DNA from: Pseudomonas marginalis
GTDB lineage: Bacteria; Pseudomonadota; Gammaproteobacteria; Pseudomonadales; Pseudomonadaceae
Reading direction: 5' to 3'
DNA length: 64,000 nt
Assembly (NCBI RefSeq): GCF_008692035.1
Contig: NZ_VTFG01000003.1
Location: forward strand, 124,001 to 188,000
Of this stretch, positions 33,833-42,287 are shown one piece after another. The notes beneath the pieces are model-generated. The model was not told the DNA's origin. It did not search any database and saw only the letters and a list, made by a program, of their open reading frames with translations. A program made the position numbers and the translations under genes. Numbering within the stretch: the first letter of the stretch is position 1; every line of letters starts with the position of its first letter.

Positions 33833-34957
33833 ATGACTAACAGCGTTTTAAGTACCCCGGTCAAACTGGGCCGTCACACCTTGAACAACCGTATCGTGCT
33901 GCCACCGTTGACACGCCAGCGCAGCGCCCAGCCCGGCGATATCGCCACCGACCTGATGGCCGAGTATTACCGCCAGCGCGCTACGGCCGGTTTCATGGTC
34001 AGCGAAGGCACGCAGATCGAACCCCGTGGCCAGGGTTACGCCTGGACGCCGGGCATCTACACCCCGGCGCAGATCGACGGCTGGCGCAAGGTCACCGACG
34101 CGGTGCATGCCGAAGGCGGGGTGATCTTTGCCCAGTTGTGGCATGTGGGCCGTGTGTCCCACAACGCCTTGCAGCCTGACGGCGCCGCACCGGTGGCACC
34201 GTCGGCGATTCAAGCCCGGCAAGCCAAGGCCTTTATCCAAACCGGGCCGGGGGTCGGCGAATTGATGCAGCCGCCGGTGCCGCGAGCGTTGAGCGTGCTG
34301 GAGATCGAAGAATTGGTCGGGCAGTACGCCCAAGCGGCGCGCAATGCCCTGGACGCTGGGTTTGACGGCGTGGAAATTCATTCGGCCAACGGTTACCTGG
34401 TCAACCAGTTCATCTCGGCCCATGCCAACCAGCGCGACGATGAGTACGGTGGTTCGCTGCACAATCGCCTGCGCTTTTTGCGCGAGATCGTCGAAGCCGT
34501 CAGCAAGGTGGTCGGGCCGGAGCGCCTGGGCGTGCGGTTCTCGCCGTTGTTCAGCGGCACCGACCAGGACCGTGTGTACATCGGCCTGGTGGAAGAAGAC
34601 CCGCACCACACCTACATCGAAGCGATCAAGGTGCTGGAACAGTCGGGCATCGCCTACGTGTCCATCGCCGAAGCCGACTGGGACAACGCCCCCGTGCTGC
34701 CCGACAGCTTCCGTGAGGCCGTGCGCAGCACCTTCAGCGGTCGCATTATCTACGCCGGTCGCTACACCGCTGAACGCGGCGCGAAACTGGTGGACGCCGG
34801 GCTGGCGGATTTGATTGCGTTCGGACGGCCGTTCATTGCCAACCCGGACCTGCCGCAACGGCTATTCAAGGGCTGGCCGTTGAACCCGCTGCGGGAAGAG
34901 GGGATGTATGGTGGCGGTGAGGCGGGATACATCGACTACCCCACCTATTCCGAGTAA
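33833..34957 (+). CDS. nemA: alkene reductase, Old Yellow Enzyme family (N-ethylmaleimide reductase)
   Basis: FMN-dependent NAD(P)H oxidoreductase of 374 residues reducing activated C=C bonds, nitro-esters and quinones. Landmarks: LPPLTRQRSAQPGD at the FMN end, QLWHVGRVSH, GFDGVEIHSANGYLVNQFIS (substrate-binding His/Asn pair region), ADLIAFGRPFIANPDLP at the phosphate site. ATG 33833 (MTNSVLSTPVKLG) fits the family start; an in-frame ATG at 33776 does not. It lies 78 nt after the DJ-1 gene and is likely induced through NemR. Confidence 0.92.
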   Translation: MTNSVLSTPVKLGRHTLNNRIVLPPLTRQRSAQPGDIATDLMAEYYRQRATAGFMVSEGTQIEPRGQGYAWTPGIYTPAQIDGWRKVTDAVHAEGGVIFAQLWHVGRVSHNALQPDGAAPVAPSAIQARQAKAFIQTGPGVGELMQPPVPRALSVLEIEELVGQYAQAARNALDAGFDGVEIHSANGYLVNQFISAHANQRDDEYGGSLHNRLRFLREIVEAVSKVVGPERLGVRFSPLFSGTDQDRVYIGLVEEDPHHTYIEAIKVLEQSGIAYVSIAEADWDNAPVLPDSFREAVRSTFSGRIIYAGRYTAERGAKLVDAGLADLIAFGRPFIANPDLPQRLFKGWPLNPLREEGMYGGGEAGYIDYPTYSE

Positions 34958-34969
34958 GAACGCGGTCAA

Positions 34970-35173
34970 TGTGGGAGGGGGCTTGCCCTGATTCCAGCCA
35001 TTTAAGAAGGAACACTATTAACTGTGGTGAGCGGGCTTTTTGTGGTGAGCGGGCTTGCCCCGCGCTGGGCCGCGAAGCGGCCCCAATAAGAGCGCTGCAG
35101 TGTGTCAGGCAGCTCCGGGGCTGTGTTTGGGGCTGCTGCGCAGCCCAGCGCGGGGCAAGCCCGCTCACTACAG
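34970..35173. repeat. composite REP element (about 200 bp)
   Basis: Starts TGTGGGAGGGGGCTTGCCCTGAT, then GTGGTGAGCGGGCTTTTTGTGGTGAGCGGGCTTGCCCC with a CGCGAAGCGGCCCC unit, and ends with the reverse arm GGGGCTGCTGCGCAGC...GGGGCAAGCCCGCTCACTACA. It fills the interval between the convergent nemA and quinone reductase genes and is the sister of the element at 43.4 kb. Confidence 0.85.
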
Positions 35174-35217
35174 GTTGCTGCTTGCGCCTCACACATTTGC
35201 TTTGTGTTGCCTGCTGG

Positions 35218-36216
35218 TTACTCTACCCGCAACACAATCTTGCCGATATGGTCCCCACCTTCCATCCGCGCATGGGCCTGGGCGGCGTCGGTGTAGGCGT
35301 AGACCTTGTCGATGATCGGCAGGCAACGCCCGGCTTCCAGTACCGGCCAGATGTACTCGCGCAACTGTTCGGCAATCGCGGCTTTTTCAGCCTTGCTGCG
35401 CGCACGCAACAGTGAGCCGGTAATCACCGCGCGCTTGCCGAGGATGGTCAGCAGGTCGACGTCGTTGGCCTTGGCGCCGCCGAGGAAACCCAGCATCACC
35501 AGGTGCCCGTCCATGGCCAGGGCCTTGAGGTTGTTGTTCAGATACGAGCCGCCCATGATGTCGAGGATCACATCCACACCCTGGTCGTTGGTCTGTTGCG
35601 CGATGACCTCGGCAAAATCCTGTTCCCGGTAGTTGATCGGCTCGCCGCCCAGCTGGGCGATGGCCGCGCATTTGTCGGCGCTGCCGGCGGTGGCGAAGGC
35701 CTGGATGCCGAACTCGCGGCACAGCATCAGCGCGGTCGTACCGATGCCGCTGGTGCCGCCGTGGATCAGCACGCGCTGGCCGGTGTGGGCATCGCCGAGG
35801 CCGAACAGGTTGGCCCACACGGTGAAGAAGGTTTCCGGCACGGCGGCGGCTTGAGTCCAGTCCATGCCTTCAGGAATCGGCAGCGCCTGGCTGGCGGGCA
35901 CCGTGCAGAACTGCGCATAGCCGCCGCCATTGGTCAGGGCGCAGACCTTATCGCCCACGGCGAATTCGCTCACGCCGTCGCCCAGCGCGGCGACTTCGCC
36001 CGCCACTTCCAGGCCAGGCAGCGGGTTCATGCCGGGTTTCATCGGGTACTTGCCGGCGCGTTGCAGGGCGTCGGGGCGATTCACACCGGCCGCATGCACG
36101 CGAATCAGGATCTCGCCGGGGCCCGCCACCGGCACATCTGCCCGGCGTGGTTGCAGCACCTCGGGGCCACCGGGGGTGGTGATTTCGATCAGGGTCATTT
36201 CTTTGGGAAGCGTCAT
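35218..36216 (-). CDS. NAD(P)H-quinone oxidoreductase, zinc-type MDR family without zinc (PIG3-like)
   Basis: Quinone reductase of 332 residues. N-terminal GroES-like domain with AAGVNRPDALQRAGKYP, then Rossmann domain VLIHGGTSGIGTTALMLCREFG and GGEPINYREQDF. The catalytic zinc ligands of alcohol dehydrogenases are missing, as in quinone oxidoreductases of the PIG3 type. Its ATG overlaps the stop of the MFS gene (ATGA), so it is translated in a two-gene operon with it. Start could be 36216 or the internal ATG at 36198. Confidence 0.9.
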   Translation of the reverse strand: MTLPKEMTLIEITTPGGPEVLQPRRADVPVAGPGEILIRVHAAGVNRPDALQRAGKYPMKPGMNPLPGLEVAGEVAALGDGVSEFAVGDKVCALTNGGGYAQFCTVPASQALPIPEGMDWTQAAAVPETFFTVWANLFGLGDAHTGQRVLIHGGTSGIGTTALMLCREFGIQAFATAGSADKCAAIAQLGGEPINYREQDFAEVIAQQTNDQGVDVILDIMGGSYLNNNLKALAMDGHLVMLGFLGGAKANDVDLLTILGKRAVITGSLLRARSKAEKAAIAEQLREYIWPVLEAGRCLPIIDKVYAYTDAAQAHARMEGGDHIGKIVLRVE

Positions 36217-37445
36217 TTCAGATTACCTGCAGCGATGAGCGTATGGGTTGGGACCGCGTCGGACGGCCGGCGGTTCAGCAGGCGCATGCCCGGCTCCAGG
36301 GCCAGGGCGACCACTATCGCCCCGGCGGCGATCAGGAACAACAGCGCATGCTGGCCTCCGCTGACGTTGAACAGGGCGGAATAGGCAAACCCCGAGAGTG
36401 CCTGGAAAGTCGCAAAGGACACCGTGGCACGGCTCCACGCGACCTGCTGCTGATGATGGTCGGGGAGCAGTTCGTGCACCCGCGCCAGCGCCAACGGCAC
36501 GATGCCCGGCGGGAAAGAACCGAGGATCACCGCGAGCACCGCCAGGCCAGTCAACGAGCCGGCAAACGACAACGCACCGACGGCAATCGCCTGCACCACC
36601 AGCACCACGCGGATGCTCAAGCGCGCCCCCAGTTTGTCTGCCAGGAACCCGTAGGTGACCGGCCCCACAATCGACCCCAGGCCGTACATCACCCAGATCA
36701 TCGCGCCGATATGCGCCCCGGCCCCCAGGCCACGGGCCACGTAATCCACCAGGAACACCATCGCCGGTACCAGCCCTGCGGCCATGAAGGCGTATTGGGC
36801 GAACAGCAGGTACACGCCGGAAGGCGTTGCTACGGCCGCGCCGGATGGCGGCGCGTCTTCATGCAGCGTGCCCGCAGGCCAGGCGAACCAGCTGGCGGCG
36901 GTCAACACCACGGCCAGCAGGCCGAGGCCGAACCAGGTCTGCTGCAAGCCCAGGCTCAGCAGCGGCGGCACCAGCGTGCCGGAACCGGCGATGCCCAGGC
37001 CGATGCCGAGGAAAATCGCACCGCTGGCCAAGCCTCGTCGCGCTGCCGGAACATGGGGCAACACGGTCGCCGCCACCAGCACCATGATTGCGCCACCGGC
37101 AATCCCCGACAGCAGGCGCCAAGCGAAGAACCACACCACCGACAGCGGGAAGCCACAGGCGAAGAACGCCAGGGTCACCGCCACCATCATGATGCGCAGC
37201 GCAGTCCTGTTCGAGGTGCGCTGGGCGATGGGCCGCCCGATCAGCGCGCCGATCAGGTAACCCACCAGGTTGGCGGCACCGAGGTACACCACGTCATTGG
37301 CGCTGAACCAGTGGGCCTGGATCAGCGACGGAATCAACGGCGTGTACGCAAAGCGTGCCAGGCCGATGCTGACCAGGCTGGCGCACAGGCCGGCGAAGAT
37401 CGGCAGCCACACGGAGCGGCGGGGTGGGGCGTGAGTGTCGAACAT
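36213..37445 (-). CDS. MFS transporter, YbfB/YjiJ family
   Basis: Inner-membrane carrier of 410 residues with about 12 hydrophobic helices. Distinct segments: SIGLARFAYTPLIPSLIQ near the N-terminus and AANLVGYLIGALIGRPIA, characteristic of YbfB/YjiJ-type MFS proteins, whose substrate is not known. ATG 37445 (MFDTHAPPRR) is chosen; longer extension has no family support. It is the first gene of the operon with the quinone reductase and divergent from a LysR regulator, which probably controls it. Confidence 0.87.
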   Translation of the reverse strand: MFDTHAPPRRSVWLPIFAGLCASLVSIGLARFAYTPLIPSLIQAHWFSANDVVYLGAANLVGYLIGALIGRPIAQRTSNRTALRIMMVAVTLAFFACGFPLSVVWFFAWRLLSGIAGGAIMVLVAATVLPHVPAARRGLASGAIFLGIGLGIAGSGTLVPPLLSLGLQQTWFGLGLLAVVLTAASWFAWPAGTLHEDAPPSGAAVATPSGVYLLFAQYAFMAAGLVPAMVFLVDYVARGLGAGAHIGAMIWVMYGLGSIVGPVTYGFLADKLGARLSIRVVLVVQAIAVGALSFAGSLTGLAVLAVILGSFPPGIVPLALARVHELLPDHHQQQVAWSRATVSFATFQALSGFAYSALFNVSGGQHALLFLIAAGAIVVALALEPGMRLLNRRPSDAVPTHTLIAAGNLK

Positions 37446-37508
37446 GATGGCGGTCCTGGGTATTTTTCTCTGGTGCCCAGCATATCCAGGTTTTTGGATG
37501 CAATAATG

Positions 37509-37527
37509 CAGCGAATACACGTCGCTG
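37509..37527. promoter_or_regulatory. candidate LysR binding site (CAGCGA-N7-TCGCTG)
   Basis: Inverted repeat in the 112-bp divergent region between the MFS gene and the LysR gene. Further ATGCAG copies flank it on both sides. Symmetry and place fit a LysR recognition site, but no consensus for this subgroup is known to me. Confidence 0.5.
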
Positions 37528-37557
37528 TGATGCAGATATGCAGCATAAGGAAACCGC

Positions 37558-38433
37558 ATGAATTGGGATGATGCACGGGTGTTCCTGGCGGTTTGCCGCG
37601 AGTCGACGTTGCGCGGGGCCGCACGGGTATTGGGGGTCGACCAGGCCACAGTCGGGCGGCGGGTCAACGCCCTGGAAAAGTCCCTGGGGGCCACGCTGTT
37701 CCTGCGCACCTCCGAAGGCTACGCCCTGACCGCCGTCGGCGAGGCCGCCCTGCACTCGGTGGAAAAAATGGAACGCTCGGCTCTGGAACTGGAGCGCCAG
37801 ATCCAGGGCCTGGATGACCGCCTGACCGGCACCGTACGGGTCAGCACCACCGACTCCCTGGCCATCGACTTCCTGATCCCGGCGATTGCGCGCCTGCACA
37901 TCCAGCACCCGGATGTGCGCGTGCAGCTCGACGCGTCTACCCAGTTCCTGAGCCTGGCCAAACGCGAGACCGACATCGCCGTGCGCAACACCCGCCCGGA
38001 CAGCCCCGACCTGATCGCCCGGCGTCTCGCGCGCTGGCCGGTGGGGTTGTTTGCGTCCCAGGCCTATATCGATCGCCAGGGTACGCCGGAGCCGGGCAGC
38101 CTGTTTGAAGGGCATGATCTTGTGGTCTATCAACCGTACCTGCAAACCCAGAAGGACATGACCCTGGTCTCGGAACCCCTGGGCCGTGGGCGCATCGTCG
38201 CCGCCCTGAGTTCCAGCCTGTTGGTGCGCCGCTCCATCGCCGCCGGGATCGGCATCGGCGAAATCCCGATCCTCACCGGTGAGCGCGACGGGTTGGTGCG
38301 CCTGTGGCCGGAGCGCACGCGGCCGTTGCCTTACGACGTCTGGCTGGTGACCCACGCCGACCTGCGCCACACCGCACGGGTGCGAGCGGTGATCGATGAA
38401 ATCGTCGCGGGGTTTGCCGGCACCGGGGAGTGA
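37558..38433 (+). CDS. LysR-family transcriptional regulator
   Basis: Regulator of 291 residues. N-terminal winged helix (DDARVFLAVCRESTLRGAARVLGVDQATVGRRVNALEKSLG read in parts) belongs to the subgroup that begins MNWDD. The C-terminal effector domain runs from about residue 88. It is divergent from the MFS-quinone reductase operon, which is the probable target. Confidence 0.92.
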   Translation: MNWDDARVFLAVCRESTLRGAARVLGVDQATVGRRVNALEKSLGATLFLRTSEGYALTAVGEAALHSVEKMERSALELERQIQGLDDRLTGTVRVSTTDSLAIDFLIPAIARLHIQHPDVRVQLDASTQFLSLAKRETDIAVRNTRPDSPDLIARRLARWPVGLFASQAYIDRQGTPEPGSLFEGHDLVVYQPYLQTQKDMTLVSEPLGRGRIVAALSSSLLVRRSIAAGIGIGEIPILTGERDGLVRLWPERTRPLPYDVWLVTHADLRHTARVRAVIDEIVAGFAGTGE

Positions 38434-38514
38434 GGTCAGCACACGGTTGCAAGCGTGCGTACCGCTCTGTGGACACAATCGAGGTCGATAACCTGTCAAC
38501 CCACCGGAGCGCAT

Positions 38515-38901
38515 ATGAACGAATCAAGACACCAGGACCTGGGGCTGTTGTTTCTGCGAGGCAGCGGGGCGCTGTTCCTGCTGTGGGTGCATGGCCTGCC
38601 CAAGTTGCTCAACTACAGCGAGCAGTTGAAGCAGATCGAAGACCCGTTTCACCTCGGCGCCCATGTCACCTTGCTGCTGGCGATTTTCGCCGAAGTGCTG
38701 TGCCCGCTGCTGATCATCGCCGGGGTGCTGGTGCGCCTGGCGTGCCTGCCGATTCTGGCGGTGCTGTTGATTGCGATGGTGGTGGTGCATCCGGAGTGGA
38801 CGCTGCTGGAAGGGCAATTCGGCTGGCTGCTGTTGATCATGTTCACCACGCTGCTGATCAGCGGGCCAGGGCGCCTGGTGCTGAGCCAGCGTTTCTCCTG
38901 A
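38515..38901 (+). CDS. DoxX-family membrane protein
   Basis: Small integral-membrane protein of 128 residues with four hydrophobic helices. The first carries LLFLRGSGALFLLWVHGLPKLL (DoxX signature RxxxGxxFLxxGxxKL type). DoxX proteins in bacteria are linked to redox or quinone functions but mostly uncharacterised. ATG 38515 is preceded by CCGGAG. It may be co-transcribed with the LysR gene, 81 nt upstream. Confidence 0.85.
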   Translation: MNESRHQDLGLLFLRGSGALFLLWVHGLPKLLNYSEQLKQIEDPFHLGAHVTLLLAIFAEVLCPLLIIAGVLVRLACLPILAVLLIAMVVVHPEWTLLEGQFGWLLLIMFTTLLISGPGRLVLSQRFS

Positions 38902-38910
38902 GCAAAAAAA

Positions 38911-38935
38911 GGCCGGGCGAGCCCGGCCAAAATAA
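38911..38935 (-). terminator. rho-independent terminator of the arylesterase gene
   Basis: On the minus strand GGCCGGGC-TC-GCCCGGCC (38911-38928) is followed by a run of seven T residues (38904-38910), just after the esterase stop. On the plus strand no T run follows, so it mainly serves the leftward gene. Confidence 0.85.
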
Positions 38936-38947
38936 GGAGCGGGTGTT

Positions 38948-39766
38948 TTAGCGATTGAGGAACGCCAGCAGGTCTTCATTCAAGGCCTGAGCGTGGGTCA
39001 CGGCAAAACCGTGGGGCGCATCCTTGTACACCTTCAGCTCGGCGCCCTTGATCATCTCGGCCGCCACCTTGCCGGTGGTCTCGAATGGCACGATCTGGTC
39101 ACCGTCACCGTGGATCACCAGGGTCGGCACGTCGATCCTGGCCATGTCCGGGCGGAAGTCGGTCTCGGAGAAGGCGGTGACGCAATCCACGGTCGACTTG
39201 AGGGACGCCAGCATGGCGATTTGCAGGGTCTGGGTCAGCGTACCTTCGGAAACGACCTGGCCCTTGTTGATGCCGAAGAACGGCGTGTTGAAGTCAGCGA
39301 TGAACTGCGCACGGTCTTTCAGCAACCCGGCCTTGATGCCGTCGAACACTTCGGTCGGCACGCCCTGGGGATAATCGGGCTTCTGGCCGAAGATCGGCGT
39401 CACTGCGCCCAGCAGCACCAGGCCGGCCACGCGTGCACTGCCGTGGCGTGCGATGTAGCGGGCGACGTCGCCGCCTCCCATGGAGAAGCCCACCAGGGTC
39501 ACATCCTTGAGGTCCAGGTGTTCGATCAACTGCGCGATGTCGTCGGCGAAGGTGTCATAGTCGTTGCCGGTCCACGGCTGGTCCGAGCGGCCAAAGCCAC
39601 GGCGGTCGAACGCGATGGTGCGAAAGCCACGGCTGCTGAGGTACTCCATCTGGTATTCCCACATGTCGGCATCCAGCGGCCAGCCGTGGCTGAACAGCAC
39701 GGGCTTACCGCTGCCCCAATCCTTGAAGTAGATCTGGGTACCGTCTTTGGCAACGAATGTGCTCAT
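38948..39766 (-). CDS. arylesterase / non-haem haloperoxidase (perhydrolase), alpha/beta hydrolase
   Basis: Serine hydrolase of 272 residues, the same length as and nearly collinear with the P. fluorescens arylesterase (PFE). Ser94 in GFSMGGG, Asp222 in IHGDGDQ and His251 in APHGFAVTH (numbers without Met) form the triad. The oxyanion-side loop reads SHGWPLDADMW: position 29 is Pro. In PFE it is Leu, and the Leu29Pro exchange is known to favour perhydrolysis (peracid formation from acetate and hydrogen peroxide). This natural enzyme thus likely has cofactor-free haloperoxidase/perhydrolase activity. Single gene with its own terminator. Confidence 0.93.
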   Translation of the reverse strand: MSTFVAKDGTQIYFKDWGSGKPVLFSHGWPLDADMWEYQMEYLSSRGFRTIAFDRRGFGRSDQPWTGNDYDTFADDIAQLIEHLDLKDVTLVGFSMGGGDVARYIARHGSARVAGLVLLGAVTPIFGQKPDYPQGVPTEVFDGIKAGLLKDRAQFIADFNTPFFGINKGQVVSEGTLTQTLQIAMLASLKSTVDCVTAFSETDFRPDMARIDVPTLVIHGDGDQIVPFETTGKVAAEMIKGAELKVYKDAPHGFAVTHAQALNEDLLAFLNR

Positions 39767-39855
39767 GGAAAACTCCTTGATTGAGGGACTGAAAAACCAG
39801 CCTCACTATTGCCCGAAACCGGGCCGGGGGCTTGTACGGGTGTGCTTGCCTGGGG

Positions 39856-41247
39856 TCACCAACTGAACTTGAGCTCGACCCCCAGGTAATTGCTGTCATC
39901 GCCGCCGGCATCGCGCAAGGTGCGGCCGACCGCGTAGTGCACCGCTTCAACCGCGCCGGTGAGGTTTGGCGTAAACACATAGTCGGTACGCAGCTGACCA
40001 TAGGCACCGGTCCAGCGTTCACCCTGGCCTGCGGTGCCGGCGACGGGCAGGTTCGGCTGGGTGTACACCGCGTCGCTGGTGGTCTGGCGCCACAGCAGTC
40101 CGACGGCGGTCTGCACGCTGAGCTTGTCGATGGGCTTGACGGTGATCGACGGTTTGACGTGAATCAGGTTGCTGTAGCCCGTATAGCCGGCCAGGGAAAA
40201 ATAGTAGCCGTTGGGGAACAGCGGGTTGAACGTGCCGACGGTGCCGTCCCCGGTCTTGCGGTCGCCCGAGGCAATGTCCAGCTGCAGGCCGATGCGCGGC
40301 TTCCACGCCAGGCTCTCGAAGGTGTACCCCGTGCGGCTGCCACCGGCCCAGGCGCGAATATCCTTGCTGCCCACCGAGCCGCTTTGCAGCATGGCTTCGA
40401 TGTCCCAGTCGAATCCCTGGGCCGCACCGCCCAGGCGTGCGTCGAACAGATGGCGGGTTTCATCGCCGTCCGCGTCGAGGTAATGCGCGGCACTGCGTTC
40501 GTACACGCCGTAGTAGGCCGACAGCTCATTCTTGCCGCCCACCAGCCGCTCGACCCGCAGCATGTGGAAGCGCGCGTCACGGTTGGATGTGTCGTCGAAG
40601 TGCCGATCGTCCTGATACTGCACCGGCTGGCTGGCGATCCCGATAAAGCGCCAGTTGGGCGTCTCCCAATCGGCCCACAGCGCATCGAAGGATTGCCGCA
40701 CATTCGGGCCGTCCCGCGATGAGATGAAACGTTGCAAGTCGAAGGCGAAGTCCTGGCGCCCGACACGGGCCTTGAGGGTGCCGCTGCCGAAGGCATTGAC
40801 GTATTCGGCGAAGGCCAGGCGCAGATCGACGCGGTTCTGATCGGCGCCGCCGACCGTGGTCTTGTCGTAGGCGCGTACGTCTTCGAGTTGGGTGAAGAGC
40901 CGCCAGTGTTCATTCAAGTGCAGGTCGGCGTGCACCTGGAAGCGCTGGATCAGGTAGCGATCTCGCTTCACGTCCTTCACCCCAAAACCACTGGCATCGT
41001 TCATCTCGAAGCGCTCACGCAGCGTCGCCCCCAATGACAAATAGGTGAACGGGTTGGCGCTGGACAGCGGGATGTACTTCACGCTGTCCAGCGGCTGCGT
41101 GCGCAACGCCGGGTCACGCAGCACCGACCAGTCCTCCTGCCAGCGGTTGGTCTTGATGGCCGGTCGTGCCGGTTGCTCGTCGGCGTGGGCGCTGCCGACC
41201 AGCAGCGGCCACAGCACGGCCAGGCCCCAGCCTGTGCGGCGAATCAT
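39856..41247 (-). CDS. alginate-export-type outer-membrane porin
   Basis: Outer-membrane beta-barrel of 463 residues with a signal peptide (WGLAVLWPLLVGSAHA). The barrel belongs to the alginate_exp (AlgE-like) domain family: FTYLSLGATLRERFEMND, RYLIQRFQVHADLHLNEHWRLFTQLED, KARVGRQDFAFDLQRF and a C-terminal strand ending GVELKFSW. Such proteins outside the alginate operon are thought to be uptake or export channels of unknown substrate. The ATG overlaps the stop of the preceding VOC gene (ATGA), so the two are coupled. Confidence 0.88.
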   Translation of the reverse strand: MIRRTGWGLAVLWPLLVGSAHADEQPARPAIKTNRWQEDWSVLRDPALRTQPLDSVKYIPLSSANPFTYLSLGATLRERFEMNDASGFGVKDVKRDRYLIQRFQVHADLHLNEHWRLFTQLEDVRAYDKTTVGGADQNRVDLRLAFAEYVNAFGSGTLKARVGRQDFAFDLQRFISSRDGPNVRQSFDALWADWETPNWRFIGIASQPVQYQDDRHFDDTSNRDARFHMLRVERLVGGKNELSAYYGVYERSAAHYLDADGDETRHLFDARLGGAAQGFDWDIEAMLQSGSVGSKDIRAWAGGSRTGYTFESLAWKPRIGLQLDIASGDRKTGDGTVGTFNPLFPNGYYFSLAGYTGYSNLIHVKPSITVKPIDKLSVQTAVGLLWRQTTSDAVYTQPNLPVAGTAGQGERWTGAYGQLRTDYVFTPNLTGAVEAVHYAVGRTLRDAGGDDSNYLGVELKFSW

Positions 41248-42146
41248 TTTGTGGCGTGGAGCTGGTGAATTTCCGCGACGTAGCCGCCGGGGAACTCAAC
41301 CACGGCGCTGCGACGGCCCTTGCTGTCAAAGGCCGGCACCAACACCTTGGCGCCGGAACCGGTGGCCTTGCCCAGGGTGGCCGTCAGGTCAGGCACTTGG
41401 TAACCGGTGGTCTCGTGGCCGAAGGGGTAGGGCAGGTGGCCGTTGGTGACCAGCACCGCCATGCGCCCGAATGGCGACTCGATATCGACGCGACGGTAAG
41501 TGCCAGTGGCCTGACCCACATCGACGCCAGGCGCGTGTTTGTCATCGGCCAGGACCTTGCCGTGGGAGAAGCCCAGGAACGCTTTGATAAAGGCGTCAGC
41601 GCGATCGGTGGACAGGTACACGCGGTTTTCCGGCACGGTCTGGAACGCCGCGTAGTCCGGGGTCTTGGTGTGCCAGTAGAGCTGCATGTTCACGCCGCCC
41701 GGCCATTGCACCACGGCGTCTCGGCCGATCGGGTCCGGGAAGTCGCTGACGATAACGGCGGCGCCGTTTTCCCGCGCGGCGTTGAGCGCCGCGTCCATGT
41801 CCTTGACCAGGTAGCCGTTGCGTTCCTGGCCGAAGGGGTGCGGGATGGGCGTGGTGAAACCGAACAGCGACACCGTGCCCGCCGGCGTCTGCAGCAGTTG
41901 CGAGGTGGTACTGCTCGGCACCGGCAGCACGTTCACCACCACCTGGGGCGTGCTCTTGCCGCCAAAGGTGGCGAGGAAACTCTGGGCGAAACGCTCCACA
42001 TCCGCCGGGGCCACATACACGTGGCTGGTGTCGTATTGCGGCGCCACGGCCACGCTCGGGGTTGCCGCGAAGGCATTGCCCATCATTGCGCTCGCCAGCA
42101 GCGTCAATGCCACAGATACCTTGATTGCTTTGCTGCCCATGCCCAC
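41244..42146 (-). CDS. exported glyoxalase/VOC-domain protein
   Basis: Protein of 300 residues with an N-terminal signal peptide (VALTLLASAMMGNAFA) and two vicinal-oxygen-chelate-like repeats: residues about 40-155 (HVYVAPADVERFAQSFLATFGG ... MQLYWH) and 165-300 (RVYLSTDRADAFIKAFLGFSHG ... VAEIHQLH). Each repeat shares a PHPFGQERNGYLV / PYPFGHETTGYQV motif. Periplasmic VOC proteins are uncommon; function unknown. It is co-transcribed with the porin gene. ATG 42146 or 42140 are both possible. Confidence 0.83.
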   Translation of the reverse strand: MGMGSKAIKVSVALTLLASAMMGNAFAATPSVAVAPQYDTSHVYVAPADVERFAQSFLATFGGKSTPQVVVNVLPVPSSTTSQLLQTPAGTVSLFGFTTPIPHPFGQERNGYLVKDMDAALNAARENGAAVIVSDFPDPIGRDAVVQWPGGVNMQLYWHTKTPDYAAFQTVPENRVYLSTDRADAFIKAFLGFSHGKVLADDKHAPGVDVGQATGTYRRVDIESPFGRMAVLVTNGHLPYPFGHETTGYQVPDLTATLGKATGSGAKVLVPAFDSKGRRSAVVEFPGGYVAEIHQLHATK

Positions 42147-42287
42147 TCTCCAGCACTTCTACGGGATTGAAAGCCGTGAGGTTAGGGGCAGGGACGCGAT
42201 GGAAATTGTACAAACGTGCTCGGTTGAACGGTTCAGCGTCTATGCTGGTCCACTGACCTCTACCGTCAGATCACACAGGTGAACGAA

